This document shows, in pieces, positions 1 through 7,713 of a DNA stretch of 64,000 nucleotides (the first letter of the stretch is position 1; the number at the start of each line of letters is the position of its first letter). Source of the stretch: UBA6120 sp035361955. GTDB taxonomy: Bacteria; Bacillota_I; Bacilli_A; RFN20; CAG-826. The DNA lies in assembly GCA_035361955.1 (NCBI GenBank), contig DAOSDC010000006.1, positions 31,870 to 95,869 of the forward strand, read 5' to 3'. The position numbers and the translations under genes are program-made. The notes under the pieces were generated by a model. It had not been told where the DNA came from, did not search any database, and worked only from the letters and a program-made list of their open reading frames with translations.

Positions 1-25
1 TATTTTCTAATCATGTGCTCATCTC

Positions 26-415
26 TCAGCCGATTTCAAAAATCGAGCCGATCCGGTCATAACCGAGCTTGCAATAATATTCATCGACATCGCTCATGAC
101 ATAGGCCGATTGCTCTGGAAACATGGTCTTGACATGACTCATCAATGCTTTGCCATAGCCTTTACCACGGTAATTTTTACCCACGAGCAAATCATATACA
201 TATACGCCGAAACCACCATCTTCATGAATTCTAGCGTAAGCGCATAGTTCGTTTTGTTCAAACATGACTAACGTGATGCTTGCCTTAAGGGCCGCGATGT
301 ATTGCTGACGCCCCTTATTACCAAAATAATCGCTCCAATCAGATCCTTCTTGTTCCATCATGGCGAATAGCGCTTGTTCGTCTTGGTTAGTGTAGCGGCG
401 AATAATGGTTGTCAT
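26..415 (-). CDS. GNAT family N-acetyltransferase
   Basis: This 129-residue protein fits a single GNAT domain, which transfers an acetyl group from acetyl-CoA to an amine. The acetyl-CoA loop is visible as GKNYRGKGYGKALM around residues 79-92 (the R/Q-x-x-G-x-G/A signature), preceded by the beta-strand YVYDLLV. The C-terminal YYCKLGYDR matches the usual FYxKxGF motif. The substrate cannot be read from the sequence. The stop of the upstream membrane-protein gene lies one base away, so the two are probably co-transcribed. Confidence 0.85.
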   Translation of the reverse strand: MTTIIRRYTNQDEQALFAMMEQEGSDWSDYFGNKGRQQYIAALKASITLVMFEQNELCAYARIHEDGGFGVYVYDLLVGKNYRGKGYGKALMSHVKTMFPEQSAYVMSDVDEYYCKLGYDRIGSIFEIG

Positions 416-416
416 G

Positions 417-1160
417 TTAACCTTCCTGGGTGATCATACTCATTACTGGTCGCGTTAAATCCTCGTGGCAACGTTTTAATATCGTCGTTTGAATCAAATA
501 CAAATAGGGAACGCCCATATTCGTTTCTAGAAGCGAGTTGATAGGTATCGTTTCCAGCCCACCTTGGCGAATCCCACCTAAATGCAAAGCGACTTCCCAC
601 GCGAACTGGACCAAGATTCCGATGGCCAAAAGCCATAAAATTGCAACATGTTTAGTAACGTCTTTTTCCAAAATGTTGTAAATGAACAAGCCGCCGTAAC
701 CAATGACTAGAAAAATCGCCATCACACCGTGATATTGACCTGTGCCCCGGTAAATCTCTATTTGTCCGAACTCCGGTCCAAACGTCTTAGCAATCAATGG
801 CGCGCAAAGCCACCAAACAACGATTAGTGCCGACCATTCAAGCAACCGGCGATCGCGTTTCAGCCATAACCAGATCCAAGCAAAATTGGTAATTCCATAA
901 CTCATCGACAACCAGAGCAAAAACGAAAAATAGGGCGCCCCGATGACGACGCGAGTTCTTAACAACAAATAGAAAATTCCATAATCGACAATAAAATAAA
1001 TGATGCCTCCCGCCAACGCGAATAGTGTCGTCAAATATCGTTTCGAGACAATAAGTAATGCCAAAAATGCGCATAAAAAGGCAATGTCCAAATAAATGTA
1101 TAATTCATTTAAGATGCGTCCGGGTACGATTTCAGTCAGAAACGCAATATTAAGAATCAT
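417..1160 (-). CDS. polytopic membrane protein of unknown function
   Basis: The 247-residue product is very hydrophobic, with about seven predicted membrane segments and few charged loops (for example KRDRRLLEW and EKDVTKH). I do not recognise the family. The open frame could begin at a GTG at 1172, but that codon overlaps the GGAG Shine-Dalgarno sequence; the ATG at 1160 lies 11 bases after GGAG and is preferred. The gene precedes the GNAT gene with a one-base gap, suggesting an operon. The function remains unknown. Confidence 0.7.
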   Translation of the reverse strand: MILNIAFLTEIVPGRILNELYIYLDIAFLCAFLALLIVSKRYLTTLFALAGGIIYFIVDYGIFYLLLRTRVVIGAPYFSFLLWLSMSYGITNFAWIWLWLKRDRRLLEWSALIVVWWLCAPLIAKTFGPEFGQIEIYRGTGQYHGVMAIFLVIGYGGLFIYNILEKDVTKHVAILWLLAIGILVQFAWEVALHLGGIRQGGLETIPINSLLETNMGVPYLYLIQTTILKRCHEDLTRPVMSMITQEG

Positions 1161-1276
1161 GGTGATTATCACTCCAAAATTAGATTTGAGTATTATTTAT
1201 ATATTAAACGGATGGCCTCATAAAATTAAACACCCAAACGCGTATAAACCATATAATCGATGTTTCTGACTCAGTG

Positions 1277-2266
1277 TTATTTTTTATAAGCAACGCCTTG
1301 TAAGGATATGGCGAATCGGCATAAAGTGTCGCCATCTAGTGGCGTGCTCAAACACTCGATTGGAAGGTGGCGATCGAAAAGAACCTCAAATGGATATTTG
1401 GTAAATCCGGCGCTACATAAACACCATTTTGGAGAGATGTCATGCGCTTCGGACTGCAACACCGATTTCACAAATGGACAATGACAAGCGTGGTAACGCT
1501 TTTCCTTGATGGTGTTCGCTTCCAAATAGGCCTTCGTATCGTAAGGTATCTTCGTGACGTAAAGCGTATCATTTACACGCACCGCTGATAATATTTCCTG
1601 ATTGGCGCTCACAAACGCCAACACCTCGTCATTGATTTCTTGCTCGAACCACACCCGTTTCTCGAGTTGGCATTGTTTCAGTTCGGCGATTTTCCGGTGA
1701 TGCAAGTCGCTGAGATAGTCGTCAAACGTGCTGGCACTTTCGTAATAAACTCGTTCAGGTATGAATGCTTCTTTCGGAATACGATGGTGATTATCGGCTA
1801 AGACAGCGGTCATTTCGGTTTGAGTCAAATGCACTTCGAATGCGTTAAGCACCTTTTTGGTGAATTGTGGCATGAGGCCAAGCGGAGTTCCGAGTGGTGG
1901 CACCTCAATTTGTGATTCAATGGTCGCATAACGTTTATGATCGACAATCGTCGCCAATTTTTCCAACATGCTTTCAATCACACCGAGACTGCCTGTGTAT
2001 TTGGTCAGATGTATGAATAAATCGTTGCGACCCACCACTTTGTAATAGCGCATGAGAATCACGATGTTTTCGATTGTACATTGGCCAGCACCAACCAATC
2101 GGGCGATTATTTGATCAAGTTGCGCGATGTTGATTGCCTCAAGCGTGCATGGTTGCTTGATAGATAAAGCGCGTTCCTGTCTATCTAAAAATGCGAGGGC
2201 ATTTTCAAGCTCTTCTTCTTTGAGTTTGTTGTTGCGATATAGGTCGATGATTTTATCTTTTTGCAT
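1277..2266 (-). CDS. hypothetical protein with Cys-rich C-terminal motif
   Basis: This is a soluble protein of 329 residues. The N-terminal half is helical and rich in Glu, Lys and Leu. The C-terminal 70 residues hold a striking pattern: CHCPFVKSVL, then about 13 residues on PKWCLCSAGF, then ECLSTPLDGDTLCRF. The two CxC pairs could bind a metal or cofactor, which is inference. No signal peptide or membrane segment is seen. The start is an ATG with only a weak upstream purine stretch. I do not recognise the family with certainty. Confidence 0.7.
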   Translation of the reverse strand: MQKDKIIDLYRNNKLKEEELENALAFLDRQERALSIKQPCTLEAINIAQLDQIIARLVGAGQCTIENIVILMRYYKVVGRNDLFIHLTKYTGSLGVIESMLEKLATIVDHKRYATIESQIEVPPLGTPLGLMPQFTKKVLNAFEVHLTQTEMTAVLADNHHRIPKEAFIPERVYYESASTFDDYLSDLHHRKIAELKQCQLEKRVWFEQEINDEVLAFVSANQEILSAVRVNDTLYVTKIPYDTKAYLEANTIKEKRYHACHCPFVKSVLQSEAHDISPKWCLCSAGFTKYPFEVLFDRHLPIECLSTPLDGDTLCRFAISLQGVAYKK

Positions 2267-2361
2267 ATTGGTGCGCCCTGCTCATATATGTGACTAGAAC
2301 CATAATACGACAAAACAACAGCTTTTATGAATGCTGTCCGATCAACAAATGACAAAAAGAG

Positions 2362-2393
2362 AAAACGCCATCCAAGGTGATGGAAGGCGTTTG
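2362..2393 (-). terminator. rho-independent terminator of tRNA pair
   Basis: A stem AAACGCC/GGCGTTT encloses a second stem CCATC/GATGG. On the minus strand it is followed by a T-rich run (TTTTCTCTTTTTG). It sits just downstream of tRNA-Glu. Confidence 0.7.
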
Positions 2394-2401
2394 TTTCGAT
2401 C

Positions 2402-2478
2402 TGGTGACCCGTACGGGATTCGAACCCGTGAATGCATGCGTGAAAGGCATGTGAGTTAAGCCACTTCTCCAACGGGCC
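2402..2478 (-). tRNA. tRNA-Glu (anticodon TTC)
   Basis: The cloverleaf is complete with acceptor GGCCCGT/ACGGGTC, anticodon loop CTTTCAC giving TTC, T-loop GGTTCGAATCC and an encoded CCA end. It lies three bases downstream of tRNA-Asn in one transcription unit. Confidence 0.95.
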
Positions 2479-2481
2479 AGA

Positions 2482-2557
2482 TGGCGCCTACTGTAGGACT
2501 CGAACCTACGACCAATCGGTTAACAGCCGATTGCTCTACCGACTGAGCTAAGTAGGC
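2482..2557 (-). tRNA. tRNA-Asn (anticodon GTT)
   Basis: Acceptor GCCTACT/AGTAGGC, D-arm GCTCAG, anticodon loop CTGTTAA (anticodon GTT), T-loop GGTTCGAGTCC and encoded CCA are all present. A perfect 7-bp hairpin (GCTTCGA, 2565-2581) lies just upstream in the leader. Confidence 0.95.
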
Positions 2558-2632
2558 ATTGACTGCTTCGAGGCTCGAAGCGCAAGAAGCATATTAGCAC
2601 AACGAGTATGCTAAATCAATCAGATAGATTGA

Positions 2633-2854
2633 CTAAATCTTGGAGTCAATTGCTTTAACGACGTCGGCTAAAGTCTTGAAGCTCGTCATTTCGTCGTTTT
2701 CGAATTCGATGTCGAATTCTTTTTCTAAATCCATCATCAATTCGACGAGGTCAAGCGAATCAAGTCCGAGTTCTCGTAATTCGATGGTCGGTTCCACGGC
2801 TTCGACTTTGACTTTCTGCGCAAACAATTGTTGGACTTTTTCTAAGGTACTCAT
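2633..2854 (-). CDS. acpP: acyl carrier protein
   Basis: The 73-residue, very acidic protein carries fatty-acyl intermediates on 4'-phosphopantetheine. The attachment serine is in the motif LGLDSLDLVELMMDLE (Ser at about residue 33), as in all ACPs. The size is typical. The ATG at 2854 follows GAGG with 8 bases spacing. No other fatty acid synthesis gene lies next to it in the window. It stands alone between the Tad-like operon, which ends at a terminator upstream, and the tRNA pair. Confidence 0.95.
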   Translation of the reverse strand: MSTLEKVQQLFAQKVKVEAVEPTIELRELGLDSLDLVELMMDLEKEFDIEFENDEMTSFKTLADVVKAIDSKI

Positions 2855-2923
2855 TTAGCAATCCTCATTTCGTTTTCATATTATATCAAGATTAATTTGA
2901 TTTTGAAACAAAAAAATGGGTAA

Positions 2924-2945
2924 GGAAAAGGGCCCTAAGGCCCTT
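2924..2945 (-). terminator. terminator at end of Tad-like operon
   Basis: A perfect 7-bp stem AAGGGCC/GGCCCTT with a 4-base loop (2928-2945) is followed on the minus strand by TTTTCC. It lies just after the small pilin-like gene and ends the operon that runs down from 7565. Confidence 0.75.
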
Positions 2946-2949
2946 GTCG

Positions 2950-3093
2950 CTACGGAGGCGTAATCTGATCGGCGACTTGCTGTGAGATGTGGTTGGTCGC
3001 GCTTTGGAAGACGCTGACGAACATCATTGACATCGTGCCAAACAGCGTCAACACGAGCAATACTCCGAGCAATTGCCCCTTGAGTTCCGACAT
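2950..3093 (-). CDS. Flp-like small pilin candidate (47 aa)
   Basis: This short frame encodes 47 residues beginning MSELKGQLLGVLLVLTLFG and ending QVADQITPP. It has a strong ribosome binding site, AGAAAGGAG, 6 bases before the ATG. It consists of a short charged head with Lys-Gly-Gln directly before about 20 hydrophobic residues, then a polar tail, which is the layout of Flp-type and archaeal-type pilins cut by a prepilin peptidase (inference). It is the last gene of the Tad-like operon, 12 bases after the TadE-like gene. No prepilin peptidase is in the window. Confidence 0.7.
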   Translation of the reverse strand: MSELKGQLLGVLLVLTLFGTMSMMFVSVFQSATNHISQQVADQITPP

Positions 3094-3105
3094 GGTGGCT
3101 CCTTT

Positions 3106-3444
3106 CTAATTGTAATATCCAATGACCGTCGCTCGCGAAATGCACACGGTAATTGTTTCTTCGGCGATGATGATCGGTTCATATGCGGTCTCGAGCATGA
3201 ATTCAAGCGTGTCACCGAACCGGGGCACGCAGTTTACCAAACAAGTGATAGCGATATGCTTTTCGAAGAGCCAATTTGTCGTGTCCTCATCGATTCGCCC
3301 TGCCTGGGCAATTCGGAATGAGGCTGTTTGCGCTAAAGCATCAAGCCGTGCACTGACGAGCTGCAGCGCGAAGATATCACCGCCCAACAGCAGAATTTGG
3401 ACAACAAATGTCAAACTTAAGATGAATGCGATTTTATAACTCAC
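3106..3444 (-). CDS. TadE-like pseudopilin
   Basis: The 112-residue protein starts with SYKIAFILSLTFVVQILLLGG, a single N-terminal membrane segment, followed by a small extracytoplasmic domain with two cysteines (ITCLVNCV) that could pair. The start is GTG at 3444, 6-7 bases after GAGGG, and overlaps the end of the TadC-like gene by 11 bases. Its position after tadABC and its shape fit a TadE-type minor pilin; sequence identity to TadE is not obvious, so the name rests mainly on context. Confidence 0.6.
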   Translation of the reverse strand: MSYKIAFILSLTFVVQILLLGGDIFALQLVSARLDALAQTASFRIAQAGRIDEDTTNWLFEKHIAITCLVNCVPRFGDTLEFMLETAYEPIIIAEETITVCISRATVIGYYN

Positions 3445-4102
3445 TAATTGCCCTCAAAATGATGATGACGACCCCAAACAGCAAATTCATTGTGATGATG
3501 CCGGCTCCGAGCAGGGGGTACAAATTCATGCCGTCAAGTCTTTCCTCATAACGGCGCCGACTCTCGATGCTTTTATGGAGACGGAATTGATCAAACATGT
3601 AATCGAACGACTCTAATTGATTGATGCCTCCGCCCTCGGTATCGTATTGATAAAGACCAATCATCAATTGCTCAATCACTAACGGATCAAATTTGCGTGC
3701 GAATCGAATGTAAGGATTGATCGATTTGTCGTTATCGATGTCTTCTAGTAGCCCAAGCAAATCTTCACGGATGCGGGGCTTCACATATTTAATAGCTTCC
3801 TCAAGCGCACAATAGACATTGAAATTGTTGCCAAGAAACACTTTGATAATCGTAAATGATTCAATAAAAGCCTCAACGCGTGCTTGTTTCAGCGCCTCGA
3901 TTCGGGCCGTATACCGATTTGACAAAAACAAATTTAACCCGATTATTGTCAATCCAAGCAATCCCAATCCAGCCGGCAGCGATACAAAAATAGACACCAA
4001 GACGGAAAATAATAAAAGGATACCATGCAAAAGCGCGATCATCAGGATGTGTTTGCGATGATCGTAACCAAGTTGCGCAATATATTTAGAATAGTTAAAC
4101 AT
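3434..4102 (-). CDS. TadC-like type II secretion F-domain membrane protein
   Basis: The protein (222 residues from the ATG at 4102) has two membrane segments near residues 22-58, a long helical cytoplasmic loop and a C-terminal membrane segment ending IILRAISEL. This is the topology of T2SSF/TadC inner-membrane platform proteins, which work with TadB and the TadA ATPase to assemble pilins. A longer frame starts at 4138, but it would overlap the upstream gene by 44 bases. The ATG at 4102 overlaps it by 8, as is usual in this operon. Confidence 0.65.
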   Translation of the reverse strand: MFNYSKYIAQLGYDHRKHILMIALLHGILLLFSVLVSIFVSLPAGLGLLGLTIIGLNLFLSNRYTARIEALKQARVEAFIESFTIIKVFLGNNFNVYCALEEAIKYVKPRIREDLLGLLEDIDNDKSINPYIRFARKFDPLVIEQLMIGLYQYDTEGGGINQLESFDYMFDQFRLHKSIESRRRYEERLDGMNLYPLLGAGIITMNLLFGVVIIILRAISEL

Positions 4103-4781
4103 CGCTAGCACCAACCACGTAGCGAGACGTCCACACAAACACGCTATAAAGCATAAAGAAAAAGTAGGCCATTATCCCCATCTTATAAATCGGCGCCTCG
4201 ATCATCGCTTCAAATAAAAATGAAATCCCGAAACGCGAGAATAGTATCACGACAATTGTCAAAACCCACAAAATGACGAAGTTGGTCAATTTCCTTTTTG
4301 CTATTATTACCTGCTCTTCAATCTCCGTTTCCTTAATCCTTAGCGTGGCTAAAAGCAATGATGCCATCGATATAATCGAGCCACCTTGGTTGACGTATAA
4401 ATCGATAATCGTCAGAAACATGTCATAAGACGTTGACCGAAAATAAGGTTTCAAATGGTCGAGTATCAAAAATGTGTCTGATGTTTCCAATTCCTCGACT
4501 GTTTGTCTTAACGAGGTACTCATCTGGCCTTTAATAATATCCAAAGCGGCGCTCGGCGTCTTTTTTACGCTTAAAGCGATGACAAATGCATTAATGAAGT
4601 GAAACATTTCATGGTTTCGTTGATTGATGGCATGATGTTTGCGCAAACGAACTGGCAGCCAAAAGCCAAAAAATGCCAAGCAGCATAATAGCCAAACACT
4701 ACTCAAAATCACATCCATGGTCATAATATAGGCGAGTACGCCTAATAGCATCGCCAGCGCTACAAACAAACTATTAATCAT
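4095..4781 (-). CDS. TadB-like type II secretion F-domain membrane protein
   Basis: The 228-residue protein has two N-terminal membrane segments, a cytoplasmic helical region containing GGSIISMASLLLATLRIKE, the glycine-serine turn plus helix seen in T2SSF domains, and two C-terminal membrane segments. It forms with the neighbouring TadC-like protein the likely membrane platform of the secretion or pilus machine. Its ATG overlaps the TGA of the TadA gene (ATGA), so translation is probably coupled. TadB family members are often longer; this is a minimal version. Confidence 0.7.
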   Translation of the reverse strand: MINSLFVALAMLLGVLAYIMTMDVILSSVWLLCCLAFFGFWLPVRLRKHHAINQRNHEMFHFINAFVIALSVKKTPSAALDIIKGQMSTSLRQTVEELETSDTFLILDHLKPYFRSTSYDMFLTIIDLYVNQGGSIISMASLLLATLRIKETEIEEQVIIAKRKLTNFVILWVLTIVVILFSRFGISFLFEAMIEAPIYKMGIMAYFFFMLYSVFVWTSRYVVGASDV

Positions 4782-5842
4782 AATTTACTCGTCGGAAACG
4801 CGAATGGTCCTAAATCGGCAAGCGGCTCAGACAATCTTTTAAGAAGCTTACTCGACAAACGGCGCATAACTGCGCTTTTACCATCCCATTCGTATATAAT
4901 TCTCACTTTATGTTGACTTGATCGCATTTCACCAATTTGATGAATCTCTCGAATGATGTGTCCTTGTTCGTCTTCTCGCTTTCTTAAATAGACGAGAATC
5001 GGGAAGTGATCTTTAATGTCGGCCAACGTCTCCGCATAACGGAGCGTCGGCTGTCCGGCCATCACCATGCGTGCCATCCGCATCGGCAGCGTCATTACGT
5101 CGAGGCTGTGAACCGTGGTGATAATCGGATGCCCCGTCATCGCTGCGGTCAACGCTTCTTTCATTTCGCCTCCACGGGCTTCGGCGACAATGACCCAGTC
5201 AGGATGCGATCGCAACCCGTTAGCAATCAGGGAAGAAAAGTCGCCTCCTTTAATCGTTGCATTTACTTGCCAAATATTGATGTCTAGATTCGCTTCGGTT
5301 CTGATTCCTTCTAATTCCAAGACGTTGTCGATGACAATCAGCCGCGTTGTCGGTTTCATAATCGAAATCAGGTATTTTTGAAATTCGGTCTTGCCACTTC
5401 CGGTCGTGCCACCGATCACGATGCTAACGCCAGCGCACACAAGGCGGCGAAACAAACGATCTAGCAGTGGCTCCGGCTGAAACCTAATCGTGCGTTGATC
5501 ACCTTTTTGATGACCGATTCTCAATGAGAAAGTCGTCGTTTTCTCATAGTTTAACCTCGCGATAGCCGGATGAACCGCATTCAAACGATACTTGCCGACG
5601 GATACGTCAAGGATCGGATTCGAATATGAAAACAGCTGCTCCGTTAAATTGGCAACATGCCGCAAAAAATCGTGGACATCGGACTCATCCGGACTCGTTT
5701 CAGCCAGCAGTCGTCCCTTCAAATTGTGGACATAGTGTAATGTTTCCCCATTAAAACTTATATCGGTTATTTGAACGTCGTTTAAAAGATTCTTAAGAAA
5801 GGAATTTTCAAGATATGATAACAATTTATGATGATAACTCAT
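4778..5842 (-). CDS. tadA: TadA/CpaF-type secretion ATPase
   Basis: The 354-residue ATPase powers pilin assembly or secretion. The Walker A motif GGTTGSGKTEF lies near residues 144-154, the Asp box around VIDNVLELEG, and the Walker B region at DWVIVAEARGGEM. His-box residues are seen in GHPIITTVHS. The N-terminal domain is shorter than that of CpaF (usually 400 or more residues). The gene overlaps the upstream pseudopilin gene by 17 bases and the TadB gene by 4. The family assignment is firm; the secreted substrate is unknown. Confidence 0.9.
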   Translation of the reverse strand: MSYHHKLLSYLENSFLKNLLNDVQITDISFNGETLHYVHNLKGRLLAETSPDESDVHDFLRHVANLTEQLFSYSNPILDVSVGKYRLNAVHPAIARLNYEKTTTFSLRIGHQKGDQRTIRFQPEPLLDRLFRRLVCAGVSIVIGGTTGSGKTEFQKYLISIMKPTTRLIVIDNVLELEGIRTEANLDINIWQVNATIKGGDFSSLIANGLRSHPDWVIVAEARGGEMKEALTAAMTGHPIITTVHSLDVMTLPMRMARMVMAGQPTLRYAETLADIKDHFPILVYLRKREDEQGHIIREIHQIGEMRSSQHKVRIIYEWDGKSAVMRRLSSKLLKRLSEPLADLGPFAFPTSKL

Positions 5843-6230
5843 GCTGTTTGATGATTTCGAATGTCAATGTTTCATCGTAGACAAAGTCGCCGATTAGTGA
5901 AGTTTTCAAAGAAATGGCGACACCTTGGCAGTAAGATGTCGTGCACACAAATTCACTATTTGGCGAATAATAATAGAATCCAACCGTGAATTTTTTTATA
6001 TGCGGATCAAATTCACTCAGTAGGTATTCAATCACGATATTTTCTAACATGATTTTCTCGAAATAGGGTTCGCTGGCTCCATTTTTTAAACCGGGTGTGG
6101 CAATCGAAGTTTCGATTAAGCTTGGCGAGAGGGCATAAAATGTCCGGTTGACGAGACCGTAACGAAATCCGAATTGAAACGCTTCCAAAAATATTAATAA
6201 AAAAGATAACGCCATAAGTAAATTAGCCAT
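5826..6230 (-). CDS. TadE/TadF-like pseudopilin
   Basis: The 134-residue protein begins MANLLMALSFLLIFLEAFQF, one N-terminal membrane helix, followed by a domain with two cysteines (FVCTTSYCQG). The ATG at 6230 is preferred over the upstream in-frame start at 6263 because GGAAGGAG lies 10 bases before it. It overlaps the previous gene by 8 bases. The layout resembles TadE/TadF minor pilins. The name rests on topology and position immediately before tadA, not on recognised motifs. Confidence 0.6.
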   Translation of the reverse strand: MANLLMALSFLLIFLEAFQFGFRYGLVNRTFYALSPSLIETSIATPGLKNGASEPYFEKIMLENIVIEYLLSEFDPHIKKFTVGFYYYSPNSEFVCTTSYCQGVAISLKTSLIGDFVYDETLTFEIIKQHELSS

Positions 6231-7230
6231 CGATGATAATCTCCTTCCAATTGCCAACGTCAATCGTAGTATTCGACGTTATAACACAGTAAAGCGAACT
6301 GGAACACGATCCTAATAACGCTTGGTTGAAATAATAATCCGATTCGTAATCGATATCATAGATATTGCCCATCGTCACTTTGAATTGAAACCTTAACCGC
6401 AATGGATTAATGTCGTGATACCGGTCTTTGGGCAAAAATAGTCGATTCGTCGCCACGAAACCCGCGATTGGAAAGTATGAACTTATTAACGTCATTGGGT
6501 TGACGTAGAGCGCATCTTGAAAATGAAGTCGATAGGTACTGTCGACCAAAGTCGCCCTCACATTCAAATACGCGTGTGTCTGATCGACACTGCGTCGTAA
6601 TAGTGAAAAGTTTTGTTGGTGGTCCTCTATTAGCAAGCTGACAAGACTGATGGTGACCGGTAAGTTGGCTTCCGATTGGGCATTAAACGAGAGCATGTCG
6701 AGGCCAATGTCTACATAAAGCGGTCTCTCAATCGTGGCACTGAATCCTGAGAACGACAGCGACTCATGCAAATAGCGAGTTACGCCATATTGATCAATGA
6801 TCGCATGATTGACCGTCGTCATCTGAGCAGGCGATGTATCGCCAAGCCCTAAGTTGAATGTTTGACGCGCATAAATGTTTAATTGCTGCTCTTGGTGAAA
6901 TAACTGACCCCAAGCCACGAAATTAATCGTAGCCATTTCGCTTTCGAGGAAACGTCCATCAATCGCTAGTGTCGATGAGAAGCTGCCGCTGATGGTAATC
7001 GCACGAACGTAAAGCGGTAGATTTGTCACTTCCCCATTTGATATATAAATGGCAATGTTGGTAGCTTCTTCCATGTTTGAAACATAGGTGAAGGGAATAT
7101 CGAGCGCAACGCCTTTTGGATATGGCGCCACTTCGACATTCACGAATGCGCGGATTGGCGGATCAGGATCAATCGGTACGATCGAAGACAAGACAATGCC
7201 CACAATCGCAACTACCGGCCGCGCGGTCAT
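6223..7230 (-). CDS. secreted or anchored protein of the Tad-like operon
   Basis: This protein of 335 residues has a short hydrophobic N-terminus (VVAIVGIVLSSIVPI) acting as signal or anchor, followed by a beta-rich region with no recognised catalytic motif. Repeated short strand patterns (for example NLPLYVRAITISG and NLPVTISLVSLLI) suggest beta-sandwich modules. It is translationally coupled to the genes on both sides (ATGA with the upstream gene, 8-base overlap with the downstream pseudopilin). It may be the displayed adhesin or tip of the apparatus, which is inference only. Confidence 0.65.
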   Translation of the reverse strand: MTARPVVAIVGIVLSSIVPIDPDPPIRAFVNVEVAPYPKGVALDIPFTYVSNMEEATNIAIYISNGEVTNLPLYVRAITISGSFSSTLAIDGRFLESEMATINFVAWGQLFHQEQQLNIYARQTFNLGLGDTSPAQMTTVNHAIIDQYGVTRYLHESLSFSGFSATIERPLYVDIGLDMLSFNAQSEANLPVTISLVSLLIEDHQQNFSLLRRSVDQTHAYLNVRATLVDSTYRLHFQDALYVNPMTLISSYFPIAGFVATNRLFLPKDRYHDINPLRLRFQFKVTMGNIYDIDYESDYYFNQALLGSCSSSLYCVITSNTTIDVGNWKEIIIDG

Positions 7231-7565
7231 AGATTATAAAAATAGGAACAGAAATGTTGGACCGCCTCAAGCTTTTTTCGATAATAGGTGCTGCGGGCGA
7301 AAATCATTTCCCACCAGAATGCGAATTGCTTGGTGAGGAAGTCGTTATAAATGATCATCCGTTGCTGGGGGGTCAGGCAGTTTAGTGCAAGATCGAATGA
7401 TTCGATATACATTTGGTTCTGGCTGAATGGTGGGTTGGCTTGCTGATCTTCGGGTAGGGCGGCTATCCGCATTTTTTCCCGGATTTGGGCAAGGCGGTAG
7501 CGATGCGTCAATGATTCGACCCTCTTGGATAATTCGCGCATCGTCGGTTTTTGTTGTGGTTTCAT
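7227..7565 (-). CDS. MG284/MPN403 family protein, possible regulator
   Basis: The 112-residue basic protein contains LTPQQRMIIYNDFL followed by FWWEMIFARSTYYRKKLEAVQHF, matching the conserved end of the MG284/MPN403 family of Mollicutes. The STYYRKK stretch resembles the recognition helix of sigma-70 region 4 proteins, so DNA binding is possible (inference). The ATG at 7565 has AAAGGAG 4-5 bases upstream; the in-frame start at 7628 has none. It is the first gene of the Tad-like operon and overlaps the next gene by ATGA, so it may control that operon. Confidence 0.7.
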   Translation of the reverse strand: MKPQQKPTMRELSKRVESLTHRYRLAQIREKMRIAALPEDQQANPPFSQNQMYIESFDLALNCLTPQQRMIIYNDFLTKQFAFWWEMIFARSTYYRKKLEAVQHFCSYFYNL

Positions 7566-7663
7566 AATTCTCCTTTTGTTTGTGTGTGTTTGATGGCCTT
7601 GCTTACTAATAGGGGACTCAAATGACATTCAACCAAAAATAAAATGAAAATGTCAGCATAAGT

Positions 7664-7692
7664 TTCGAAAAAGGTGCTTTTCCCCTTATAAT
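7664..7692 (+). promoter_or_regulatory. promoter of guanylate kinase-like gene
   Basis: TTCGAA, a 17-base spacer and TATAAT (7687-7692) are followed 22 bases later by the ATG at 7714, with AAGGAG between. Confidence 0.6.
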
Positions 7693-7713
7693 GTTAAAAA
7701 AGGAGCCCCATTC

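Noticed and set aside
2565..2581. Hairpin before tRNA-Asn as terminator of acpP
   Set aside because: The 7-bp stem is perfect, but no T-run follows on the minus strand; it may only be part of the tRNA leader.
2640..2858. Plus-strand frame of 72 codons opposite acpP
   Set aside because: It is the complementary reading of acpP, which has a clear family match and a ribosome binding site; the plus frame has neither.
7227..7230. UGA read as tryptophan
   Set aside because: Several genes end in TGA exactly at an ATGA overlap with the next start and have sensible ends there, and Trp is encoded by TGG throughout.
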